Shown here piece after piece: positions 1 to 6,270 of a stretch of DNA of 11,285 bases. The position numbers and the translations under genes were made by a program. The DNA comes from JBBRHH01 sp038222915 (lineage in GTDB: Bacteria > Planctomycetota > Phycisphaerae > Tepidisphaerales > Tepidisphaeraceae). Location of the stretch: assembly GCA_038222915.1 (NCBI GenBank), contig JBBRHH010000153.1:1-11285 (forward strand), read 5' to 3'. A model generated the notes under the pieces. The model was not told the DNA's origin. It did not search any database and worked only from the letters and a program-made list of their open reading frames with translations. Position 1 is the stretch's first letter. Every line of letters begins with the position of its first letter.

Positions 1-2133
1 CGGACCGAGGCGCTCTGGGTGCATCAGTGGCACAATGCGGTGGATGTTGGACTGCTCAAGCAGGTGCTGCAGTCGCCTGATGCACGTGCGCGCACGGCCG
101 CGACGCGGGTGCTGTCGTACTGGTGCGATCGTGTGCCGGAGACTGTGGCGCTGCTGAAGGCACAGGCCGGCGATGCGAACCCGCGGGTGCGCTTGGAGGC
201 TGTGCGCGCCGCGAGTTTTGTGCGCAGCGCCGGGGCGGTGGAGGTGGTCGCCGAGTCGCTCAAATTGCCACTGGATTATTACCTGGACTATGTGGTGCAC
301 GAGACGATGAAGCAGTTGGATCCGTTCTGGCGCAAGGCGATGGCCGACGGAAAACTTGCCGGGGCGGAGAACCCTGAAACGCTTCACTTTTTGTCGAAGA
401 GCATTGGGACGAACGATCTCCTGGCCATGCCGCACGGCGCGGCCATGCTCACCGTCATTCTCTTTCGGCCTGATATTCCGGAGATGACGCGCGTGCCGGC
501 CCTGAACGAGCTGGCGAAGATGCGCAATGTAAATGCAGTTTCGGTGCTGCTTGGGTTGATGGATTCGGCCAAGGGCGATTCGGCCAGTGAGGCGACGCTT
601 GCCAAGCTGCTGCCGCTGCAGGTGATGGCTGATCTGAAGCCGGTGCGGAAGCAACTGGCGGCGATGGCGGTGGAAGGTTCGTCGGCGGCCGTGCGCTCCG
701 CGGCGTGGGCTGCGCTCGCAACAGCCGACGGCTCGATCACACAAACCTGGGCGTCGGCGTCGGAGACATCGGGCACGCTGCTCGATTTTCTCAACGGCGT
801 TCCGCTCCTGATCGATCATGACCTGCGCAATCAGGCGTATGAGAAGTTCAAGCCGCTTTTGGGAAATGACGTGCCTGCCGACATTCACGGCGCGAAGGGC
901 AAGCCGGCGCTGATGGGCCGATATGTGCGGGTCGAGCTGCCGCGGCGCGGAACGCTGACGCTGGCCGAGGTGCAGGTGTTCAGCGAGGGGAAAAACATTG
1001 CGATGAGTGGAAAGGCGACGCAGTCGTCGACGTTTCTGGATGCGGACGCGTCGCGCGCGATCGACGGGAATACCAGTGGATCGTTCGACAGCAAGTCGGA
1101 GACGCACACCCGGCAGGACGATCCGGAGCCGTGGTGGCAGGTTGATCTTGGGACCCAAAGGCCGATCGATTCGGTGGCGGTGTGGAACCGGACCGAGGCG
1201 CAAGGCATGTTTATTCCCCGGCTCGAGGGTTTCACACTGGTGATCCTCGATGAGCAGCGGCGCGAGGCGTTCAAGTCGGTGGGCAATCCCGCGCCGGCCG
1301 AGAGTGCGCGGTTTCCGGTGAGCCATGGAACACTCGGATCTCTGCGCGTGGCGGCGATCAGCGCGGCCGTTAGTTCTGATGCCGATCAATCCGGCGTGTT
1401 TGGCGCATTGCTGGAGTTGATCAAGAAAGACGATCACGTTGCGACGGCCGCGCGAGGCGTGCGCATGCTGCCGCGAGCGGTGCGCGATCCGAAGCGATCG
1501 ATTGAGGCGGCCAACGCACTCGTGGCGTGGGCCAAAGGGTTGCCGGCGTCGGAGCGCACAAGCGAGGATTACGTCGAGGCCGTGCAGGTGGCGGACGATC
1601 TGGCGGGGGCGCTGCCGGCGGAGCAGGCGGGTGCCTTGCGCGGGCAGTTGAAGGAACTGCGCGTTGCGGTCTACGTCGTAAACACCGTGCGGGAACAGAT
1701 GCGCTACGACATGAACCGGATTGTGGTGGAGGCCGGGAAGCCGTTTGAGATCATTTTCCAGAACGGCGATTTCATGCCTCACAACCTGGTGATTGTGAAG
1801 CCAGGAGAACGGCCGGTGGTGGGGGCGGTTACGGCGAATATGTTGCCCGACAAGCTGGATAATCAGGGGCGCGCTTATGTTCCGAATACGGCGAATGTGA
1901 TCGCCGCGACGAAGTTGCTGGAGCCCGGGCAGCGGCAGGTTTTGAAGATGGTTGCGCCGCTGGTGGAGGGGGATTACGATTATCTGTGCACGTATCCGGG
2001 CCACTGGGAATCGATGTGGGGGCGGCTGGTGGTGACGAAGGATGTGGACGGGTATTTGACGGCGCATCCGGATTCGCCCCTTCGACCAGCTCTGGACAGG
2101 CCGGAGGTGAAGGGCGGGGGGCATCATCATTGA
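1..2133 (+). CDS. HEAT-repeat / discoidin / azurin-like copper protein, 3' part of a large planctomycete-type gene (5' end outside window)
   Basis: The frame is open from base 1 (RTEALWVHQWH...), so the GTG at 19 is probably not the true start. Residues are numbered from that GTG. Residues 1-250 are helical, HEAT-like repeats (for example VRLEAVRAASFVR). Residues ~300-434 look like an F5/8 type C (discoidin) fold with AIDGNTSG and WWQVDLG. Residues ~553-675 are an azurin/plastocyanin-like cupredoxin. Its type 1 copper ligands are all visible: His588 in MPHN, Cys657, His662 and Met666, with the Cys-X4-His-X3-Met spacing of azurin. The tail ends GGGHHH, then TGA. From family knowledge, such proteins carry ThuA-like or dehydrogenase propeller and haem modules upstream and act in the periplasm, probably in electron transfer linked to sugar or alcohol oxidation. 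That role is inferred, because the catalytic part is not in the window. Confidence 0.9.
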   Translation, partial: RTEALWVHQWHNAVDVGLLKQVLQSPDARARTAATRVLSYWCDRVPETVALLKAQAGDANPRVRLEAVRAASFVRSAGAVEVVAESLKLPLDYYLDYVVHETMKQLDPFWRKAMADGKLAGAENPETLHFLSKSIGTNDLLAMPHGAAMLTVILFRPDIPEMTRVPALNELAKMRNVNAVSVLLGLMDSAKGDSASEATLAKLLPLQVMADLKPVRKQLAAMAVEGSSAAVRSAAWAALATADGSITQTWASASETSGTLLDFLNGVPLLIDHDLRNQAYEKFKPLLGNDVPADIHGAKGKPALMGRYVRVELPRRGTLTLAEVQVFSEGKNIAMSGKATQSSTFLDADASRAIDGNTSGSFDSKSETHTRQDDPEPWWQVDLGTQRPIDSVAVWNRTEAQGMFIPRLEGFTLVILDEQRREAFKSVGNPAPAESARFPVSHGTLGSLRVAAISAAVSSDADQSGVFGALLELIKKDDHVATAARGVRMLPRAVRDPKRSIEAANALVAWAKGLPASERTSEDYVEAVQVADDLAGALPAEQAGALRGQLKELRVAVYVVNTVREQMRYDMNRIVVEAGKPFEIIFQNGDFMPHNLVIVKPGERPVVGAVTANMLPDKLDNQGRAYVPNTANVIAATKLLEPGQRQVLKMVAPLVEGDYDYLCTYPGHWESMWGRLVVTKDVDGYLTAHPDSPLRPALDRPEVKGGGHHH
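2078..2114. repeat. Imperfect nested inverted repeat at the 3' end of the copper-protein gene
   Basis: The outer arms CCCTTC (2078-2083) and GAAGGG (2109-2114) enclose an inner palindrome, CCAG-CT-CTGG (2086-2095). The left part resembles, from memory, a short dispersed bacterial repeat of the type CTTCGACAAGCTCAGGACAG. It encodes the last proline-rich residues (PLRPALDRPEVKGG) of the upstream protein, so it may be a repeat that landed in the gene's 3' end. It could also act as a weak hairpin terminator, but no T-run follows. Confidence 0.45.
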
Positions 2134-2339
2134 TGCGGCGATTGGTGCGGCCGTTTGATGTATGGGCGATAGGCGCTGGATGTCCTGTGGGGGAAGCGTC
2201 TGCGCGCGGGAGGATTGGGAAATCGCTTGTTTCACGGGGTTTTTGGGTTGTGTAGGTTCGGCATTGGCTTCGCTTTGGTTGGACGGCCGGGACAGGGGTC
2301 CTGGCGGTTTTGGTTTCCAACTGGGTGAAGGATGGTGTC
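2134..2339. other. Intergenic spacer upstream of the lipoprotein gene
   Basis: No gene is apparent. A weak plus-strand promoter guess is TTGTTT (2227-2232), an 18-base spacer, then TGTAGG (2251-2256). The match to consensus is poor and it should not be relied on. Confidence 0.35.
2327..2332 (+). promoter_or_regulatory. Shine-Dalgarno site GAAGGA fixing the lipoprotein start
   Basis: GAAGGA lies seven bases before the ATG at 2340. An in-frame ATG at 2310 would add ten residues ahead of a compact lipoprotein signal and has no such site, so 2340 is preferred. Confidence 0.7.
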
Positions 2340-3053
2340 ATGCGAAGGATCTTTTGTTCTTTGATTGTGGCGTTGGCTGGGTGTCAGTATGAGGGGTTGT
2401 CGCCGCACCAGGTTAGTGGACAAAACTATTCGCTGCATGCGCTGACGATGTATGACAACATGCCAGAGACACAGTATGCGCCGGCGGAGCTGCGGCTGCC
2501 GGCCCGGGTTGCGGTGGCGCAGGTTGGGGAGGTTGCTCCGGTGGAGGCGATGCTGAACAAGCTGCGGTCGGATGCGAGGATTTTCAGCCGGGTGGAGGGG
2601 ATTCCTTCGGCAGATGCTTCGGAGCCTCGCGCGTTGGGTTATTGGGAACGATCGACCGCGACTGGGAGCTCGCCGCGCGATGATATGCGGAAGATGCGTG
2701 AGTTTGCGCGGTCGATTGGGTGTGATTATCTGTTGATTTCGGGCGGCGAGATTTCGTCTGAGTCCGCAATCAACAACTTCTCGGTACTGAACCTGACGAT
2801 CGTCGGCGCGTTTATCATACCCGGCGAAGATCATCGGGCCGAAGCGCGGGCGAATGCGGTGCTGATTGATTTGCGAACGGGACGGGCGGTGCTTTCGGCG
2901 AGTACGACAGAATCGCGGAAGGGGGCCGGTGCAACGATGACGCAGAACCGGGATCAGCAGCGGCTGGTGGGGGAGCTGCGCGACAGTGTCGTGCTGAAGC
3001 TGAGCGATGAGGTGTTGGCGCAGTGTCGGGCGCATAAGCGCGGCTTTCGATAG
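2340..3053 (+). CDS. Outer-membrane-type lipoprotein of unknown role (possibly rhombotarget-lipoprotein-like)
   Basis: This is a 237-residue protein. Its N-terminus MRRIFCSLIVALAGC is a lipoprotein signal: two arginines, a short hydrophobic core and a lipobox LAG-Cys with Cys15 as the lipidated residue. The mature part has a segment with CDYLLISGGEI, then a hydrophobic strand TIVGAFIIPGED (from about residue 152), then a predicted strand carrying LIDLRTGRAVLSAS. This order recalls, from memory, the 'rhombotarget lipoprotein' family of genomes with a rhombosortase, but no search was possible and the match is uncertain. No catalytic motif was recognised. It is preceded by a 206-base spacer and is convergent with the nitrilase gene, whose stop lies one base away. 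It is probably anchored in a membrane and faces the periplasm. Confidence 0.8.
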   Translation: MRRIFCSLIVALAGCQYEGLSPHQVSGQNYSLHALTMYDNMPETQYAPAELRLPARVAVAQVGEVAPVEAMLNKLRSDARIFSRVEGIPSADASEPRALGYWERSTATGSSPRDDMRKMREFARSIGCDYLLISGGEISSESAINNFSVLNLTIVGAFIIPGEDHRAEARANAVLIDLRTGRAVLSASTTESRKGAGATMTQNRDQQRLVGELRDSVVLKLSDEVLAQCRAHKRGFR

Positions 3054-3054
3054 T

Positions 3055-4467
3055 TCATGTGCTTGTGGGTTCTCCTACCTGGATTGGGCGGTGGCGGGGG
3101 AGGTCGGCTTTGAAGTCGCCGAGGCTCGGCCACTGCGTTCGTGCATTCAGATCCACCTCGGCCAGCACCACCGTGCCCCACTCTTTCGCGTTGGCGACCG
3201 TTTGACCTGTGTGATCGAAGATGGCCGACTGCATCCAGTCGTGGGTGATGTCCTCGTAGGTGCTGCTGACGAGGTAGACGTGGTTTTCGCAGGCGCGGGC
3301 TTTGGCCAGCAATAGGTTGCAGCCCCAGACCGGCCAGGCGATGACTTCCGCGCCGCGGTTGGAAAGCTCGCGGGCGACTTCCGGGAAGAAGCCATCGTAG
3401 CAGATCATCAGGCCGACCTTGCCGAAACGGGTTTCGAAGACGGGGTAGTCCTTGCCAGGGCAGAGGCCGCCGTCGATCTCGCCGCGCGGGAGGCAGGTCT
3501 TGCGGTATTTTCCGACGATGCCGTCGGGGCCGATCAGGACTGCGGTGTTGTAACAGAGGTGGCCTTCGCGCTCGACGATCCCTGGCACGATGTACATGTT
3601 GTGCTGTTTGGCCAGCGCTGCGAAGTAGTCGGTGGTGGGGCCCGGTACAGACTCAGCGACCTCGTGATATTTCTTACCGATGCTGACGGCCGTGAGCGTT
3701 TCGCCCAGCACAATGAGATCGGCCTTCTGATTGGCCGCCTCGGTGATGAGCGGTTCGTACATCCGGCAATTGTCCATCGGCGTCTTGCCGCCGCGCGGAT
3801 AGAAGTGGGCGGCCGCGAGGCGAACCTTGCGCGGCGGCAGCGGGTTGGCGGCCGTCAGCGAAACGCCGCTCCAGCGCACCTCGCTGTTGGGCGACCATTG
3901 CAGATGCAGCGAAATGATGAGTTGGGTGGCGCGGGCCGGGGCGCGCGTCATGTCGGACACTTCCGTCCAACCATCGGCGCGCGGCGTATGCGTCGTTGGG
4001 AATTCCGTCTCGGCCATCCGCGTCATCCCCGGAAGAACGCCAGGAACGCTCGGCCCGTCCAGCGGCAGGTGCTTCCCATCGGCGTCGCGCCAATCCAGCT
4101 TCGCGACAATGCTTCGGCGCGGAACCGCCACATGCGTGGCGCGATAGAAGGCGGCAAAGTGATATGACAGCCCGGCCGTCACCGCAAACGTCCGCCGCCA
4201 GCAGCCATCGAGGCCTTCGCGGGCGTCGTGCTGAATCAGATACGCGGGCAGTTTGTCCGGCCCACCGTTGGGCTCAATGGCAAACTTCGGCCGAAGCTCG
4301 TCACGCGGGGAGGCGTTGGACCAGCCGTCGGAGGGATCAGTCGGCGCAACCGCGTCGGCGGCTGAGACACTCGTGGAAGAGAACTGCGGTGCGGCGAGAA
4401 GTGCGAGCCCCGCGGCGGTGGCGGCCAGCAGATCGCGGCGGGAGATTGGGGATTGTGGATTTAGCAT
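3055..4467 (-). CDS. Tat-exported carbon-nitrogen hydrolase (nitrilase superfamily)
   Basis: The protein is 470 residues from an ATG at 4467, preceded nine bases upstream by GGAG. The N-terminus ISRRDLLAATAAGLALLAA is a twin-arginine signal, so the enzyme should be folded before export. Residues ~45-205 form an accessory region that looks like a beta-sandwich (family not recognised). Residues ~214-445 are the CN-hydrolase fold with the complete Glu-Lys-Cys triad: Glu256 (VLGETL), Lys323 (YRKTCLPRGE) and Cys356 (LMICYDGFFPE). Members hydrolyse amides, N-carbamoyl compounds or nitriles; the substrate cannot be told here. The same frame stays open far upstream to 5640, but that stretch is repeats and low-complexity translation. 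An internal Tat signal makes an N-terminal extension implausible. A possible -10 (TACAAT, minus strand, 4503-4498) lies just upstream, without a clear -35. Confidence 0.9.
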   Translation of the reverse strand: MLNPQSPISRRDLLAATAAGLALLAAPQFSSTSVSAADAVAPTDPSDGWSNASPRDELRPKFAIEPNGGPDKLPAYLIQHDAREGLDGCWRRTFAVTAGLSYHFAAFYRATHVAVPRRSIVAKLDWRDADGKHLPLDGPSVPGVLPGMTRMAETEFPTTHTPRADGWTEVSDMTRAPARATQLIISLHLQWSPNSEVRWSGVSLTAANPLPPRKVRLAAAHFYPRGGKTPMDNCRMYEPLITEAANQKADLIVLGETLTAVSIGKKYHEVAESVPGPTTDYFAALAKQHNMYIVPGIVEREGHLCYNTAVLIGPDGIVGKYRKTCLPRGEIDGGLCPGKDYPVFETRFGKVGLMICYDGFFPEVARELSNRGAEVIAWPVWGCNLLLAKARACENHVYLVSSTYEDITHDWMQSAIFDHTGQTVANAKEWGTVVLAEVDLNARTQWPSLGDFKADLPRHRPIQVGEPTST

Positions 4468-4597
4468 TTTTGGAGTCTCCGGTTGGATGGCCGGGGTATT
4501 GTAACGAGGGTGGGCGACAGGCAGTAGGACGCGGAGGTCGATCGGTTGGTCGAGGTGGGTTTGCATAGGCGTTTTTCCTACGTTTGCCGGGCGCATT

Positions 4598-4609
4598 TTT
4601 GCGCGCAAA
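4598..4609. repeat. Perfect 12-bp palindrome TTTGCGCGCAAA with an inverted partner near 4931-4945
   Basis: The palindrome lies in ATTTTTGCGCGCAAAT. A second copy, read on the other strand as ATTTTTGCGCGCACAAAT, is at about 4928-4945 with core TGCGCGCA (4933-4940). The two copies flank the 11-bp tandem array. It could be a protein-binding site or part of a dispersed repeat; nothing in the sequence decides. Confidence 0.45.
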
Positions 4610-4704
4610 TTCGGTTGCATGTCGGTTTCTAAGACGTTGGTTGGCGTAAGTACTTTCGAGGCCGTCGGTTGGCCGGCATCGAGCAGGGCGCGGGGTGCGA
4701 AAAA

Positions 4705-4814
4705 ACCGACACAAAACCGACACACTACCAGCACATAACCGACACACAAACGACCATCAATCGACACATAACCAGCACACAACAAGCGCATAACCGACAC
4801 ACAATCGACCATGG
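4705..4814. repeat. Tandem array of ten 11-bp units, consensus ACCGACACAYA
   Basis: Ten contiguous 11-base units fill 110 bases with no insertions or deletions. Units 4 and 9 match the consensus exactly; the others have 5 to 10 of 11 matches. Units 1-5 (4705-4759) and 6-10 (4760-4814) align to each other with 10 differences in 55, so a 55-bp duplication is superimposed on the 11-bp period. The unit has no stop codon in any frame on the minus strand, which explains the long open minus-strand frame across it. Confidence 0.85.
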
Positions 4815-4998
4815 GTCGGAAGCGCTCAGTTCTGGGTGCCAAGTGCTGAGAAAATACGGAAAGATCAAGGCCCAATGACCAACATAGGACCAAGCCCCAA
4901 TACCCAACTGCGGGGTCGGTTTTGGTGATTTGTGCGCGCAAAAATTGTCTTGGCCGGCGCGGGTTGGGGATTGACAAGGAGTTATCGCAAAATCGTCC

Positions 4999-5078
4999 AA
5001 AATAACCGTCCCCAAACCGACATGAAACCGACCCGAAACCGTCCCCCAAATCACCCCAAACCGACATAGAATCGAATG
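4999..5078. repeat. Second ACCGAC-type repeat block, unit about 11 bp (AAACCGACATG-like)
   Basis: Units AAACCGACATG (5014-5024), AAACCGACCCG (5025-5035), AAACCGTCCCCC, AAATCACCCC and AAACCGACATAG (5058-5069) follow one another with lengths of 10-12. Inverted single copies occur at 4618-4628 (exact reverse complement of AAACCGACATG) and at 4912-4931. The block is related to, but less regular than, the array at 4705-4814. Confidence 0.65.
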
Positions 5079-5144
5079 TTTTTGACCCCGAAACAACACT
5101 AAATCGACGGGGCATTCGGGACATGAAACTTGAGATGTGGAGGG

Positions 5145-5195
5145 GAGAAGACTCACCGCCGAGACGCCGAGTCGCTGAGGAATGCGCGGAGAGGA
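5145..5195. repeat. Degenerate dispersed repeat of the 'ctcaccgcRgagacgc' type
   Basis: ACTCACCGCCGAGACGCCGA and the following bases resemble a dispersed sequence common in many bacterial genomes, whose spurious translation reads HRRDAE-like. The identification is from memory of that pattern. Confidence 0.45.
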
Positions 5196-5255
5196 AGATT
5201 GGGGTTTGGACGAGTCGGCCGTTTGGTTGCTGGATGGTTTTTTGCATTGGGTGGC

Positions 5256-5261
5256 CCTCCT
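5256..5261 (-). promoter_or_regulatory. Strong Shine-Dalgarno AGGAGG before an ATG at 5247 with no recognisable gene
   Basis: On the minus strand AGGAGG is followed after eight bases by ATG (5247-5245), which starts MQKTIQQPNGRLVQ. After that the frame runs into dispersed repeats. Together with the promoter at 5300-5328 it looks like the preserved 5' end of a gene whose body was lost, or a short leader peptide. Confidence 0.5.
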
Positions 5262-5299
5262 GAGGTCCTTCTTCCTGGAGTTTGTGAATACTTAACATT

Positions 5300-5328
5300 A
5301 TGCTATCATGCCGGGATGGGCGTGTCAA
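5300..5328 (-). promoter_or_regulatory. Sigma-70-type promoter TTGACA-N17-TAGCAT
   Basis: On the minus strand a perfect -35 box TTGACA (5328-5323) is followed after 17 bases by TAGCAT (5305-5300). Transcription would start near 5293 and read toward the AGGAGG/ATG at 5261-5245 and, further down, the nitrilase gene. It is the best consensus promoter seen in the window. Confidence 0.55.
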
Positions 5329-5370
5329 GGGATTGTCGGGGATTGTTAGGATATTTGGGGTAGGCGGGTG

Positions 5371-5530
5371 GAAGCGACGAAGCGTTTTAGCGACGGGGCG
5401 ACGGAGGGGAAGATTTGAGCCACGGAATACACGAAGAACACGGACAGATGCGGGGAGAGAATTCTCACGCAGTGGCGCTAAGGCGCGGAGAAGAGTTTGA
5501 CCGCGGATTTCTCGGATGGACGCGGATGCG
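5371..5530. repeat. Composite of degenerate dispersed repeats abutting the toxin remnant
   Basis: In order: a GAAGCGACGAAGCG / AGCGACGGGGCGACGG segment (~5371-5416), GAGCCACGGAATACACGAAG with CACGGACA (~5417-5445), TCACGCAGTGGCGCTAAGGC (~5464-5483), and GACCGCGGATTTCTCGGATG with GACGCGGATG (~5499-5528). Each resembles a well-known dispersed repeat type of bacterial genomes (from memory). The last runs into the 5' end of the truncated zeta-like frame and marks the break. Confidence 0.5.
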
Positions 5531-5704
5531 GAGGAACTGGTTGCTGAGGGGGAATTGTTGGCTCTGCGCTTAGTGATTCGACGACGGTTCGCGGCCGGGC
5601 TTCGGAACCTCGAACATGCGTACAAAGCCGCGGTGGACACATGGGCCGTGTATGATAATGCGGGCGAGGAGCCGATCCTGCTGGAATGGAGTGAGAAGCG
5701 ATGA
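5516..5704 (+). pseudogene. C-terminal remnant of a zeta-toxin-like ATPase/kinase
   Basis: Only about 62 codons are open. From about 5570, VIRRRFAAGLRNLEHAY followed by VDTWAVYDNAGEEPILLE matches what I recall of the conserved C-terminus of zeta-toxin family P-loop proteins (IRRRF..GL.NF...Y...D.W..YDNS). Family members are about 190-250 residues, with a Walker A motif near the N-terminus; here that whole part is absent and the first ~16 codons derive from a dispersed repeat. The stop TGA overlaps the next start in ATGA (5701-5704), the coupling expected of an intact operon, which supports this being a real but broken gene. Zeta kinases phosphorylate UDP-N-acetylglucosamine or related substrates; this remnant cannot be active. 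Confidence 0.65.
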
Positions 5705-5904
5705 GCACAGAAGACATTTCCAACGCGAAAGACCCGGACCTACGGTCGTCGCTGGCGGCGCTGCGGCGTGCGTCGAGACTGGCGCGCAGGGCGGCGATCC
5801 AGGCCGGCACCGATCTGGTGGTGGTCCGGGAGGGACGAATGGTGCGGATTTCCGCTGATGCGCTGCGACGACAAGCCGAGGCCGAAAATTCTCACAGTTC
5901 ATGA
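5701..5904 (+). CDS. Small conserved partner of zeta-like toxin genes (67 aa)
   Basis: The protein includes DLRSSLAALRRASRLARRA then GTDLVVVREGRMVRISAD. The pattern is an amphipathic helix of 'ALRRA...AR..A' followed by a beta-hairpin 'GT.LVV.R.G..V'. It recalls small proteins encoded directly downstream of zeta-like ATPase genes; I know this association from memory and cannot test it. It overlaps the toxin remnant upstream and the hsdM fragment downstream by ATGA at both ends (5701-5704 and 5901-5904), so translation was coupled through all three. It may be the antitoxin-like partner, but that is inference. The frame is undamaged although both neighbours are broken. Confidence 0.65.
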   Translation: MSTEDISNAKDPDLRSSLAALRRASRLARRAAIQAGTDLVVVREGRMVRISADALRRQAEAENSHSS

Positions 5905-6203
5905 CCGAACTCGACCAAAAACAACTGGGCAAAACCCGCTGGAACATCGCCGACCAGTTGCGCGGGGCGATGAACGCGGACGACTTCCGCGATTACATGC
6001 TGTCGTTCCTGTTTCCGCGGTATGGTTCGGACAACTACGAGACGGCCGCGAAGAAGGAGCTGGCGGCGGACTATCCGAAGCTGGAGGCCGGTGAATTGGC
6101 GGCCAGGCAGATGGGCGGCGACGCCGCTGCAAGTCTGGTACGGGCGATTTTGGGGAGGAGGCGAGGGCTCACGAACCACACGCGATCGCGCGGATATGCG
6201 TAG
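5901..6203 (+). pseudogene. hsdM: N-terminal fragment of a type I restriction-modification methyltransferase, frameshifted
   Basis: The start MTELDQKQLGKTRWNIADQL, then RGAMNADDFRDYMLSFLFPR and DNYETAAKKEL, is the HsdM N-terminal domain. Homology in this frame ends near GELAARQMGGD; a +1 frame then continues with ATPLQVWY (about 6119-6141), which fits the 'TPL.VWY' segment of HsdM, so a one-base frameshift near 6118-6122 is likely. After VWY nothing of HsdM follows. Intact HsdM is about 500 residues with an NPPF/NPPY catalytic motif, which is absent here, and no hsdS or hsdR is in the window. The start overlaps the previous stop in ATGA. The fragment cannot methylate DNA. Confidence 0.8.
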
Positions 6204-6270
6204 TCAATTATTTTCTGTGCTTGTTGGAGGAAGCAAGATGGCGAATGATTCGAGATTTCAGTTTTGAGTA

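Larger units (their letters stand above)
4468..5515. other. Gene-free, repeat-rich stretch of about 1 kb
   Basis: No convincing protein or RNA gene was found. It contains the nitrilase 5' region, a palindrome pair, an 11-bp tandem array, a second related block, several degenerate dispersed repeats and one minus-strand promoter with a Shine-Dalgarno and ATG, all listed separately. Translations of this stretch are Cys/Val-rich or basic repeats typical of spurious reading frames. Confidence 0.75.

Noticed and set aside
2232..3035. Long minus-strand frame opposite the lipoprotein gene
   Set aside because: It is Arg/Pro/His-rich, without recognisable motifs, and covers a gene with a clear lipobox and Shine-Dalgarno.
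4705..4814. CRISPR array
   Set aside because: The units are 11 bases, directly adjacent and without spacers; no cas gene is near.
4468..5640. N-terminal extension of the nitrilase to an 861-residue protein
   Set aside because: The extension translates repeats and low-complexity DNA, and a Tat signal with its own Shine-Dalgarno starts at 4467.
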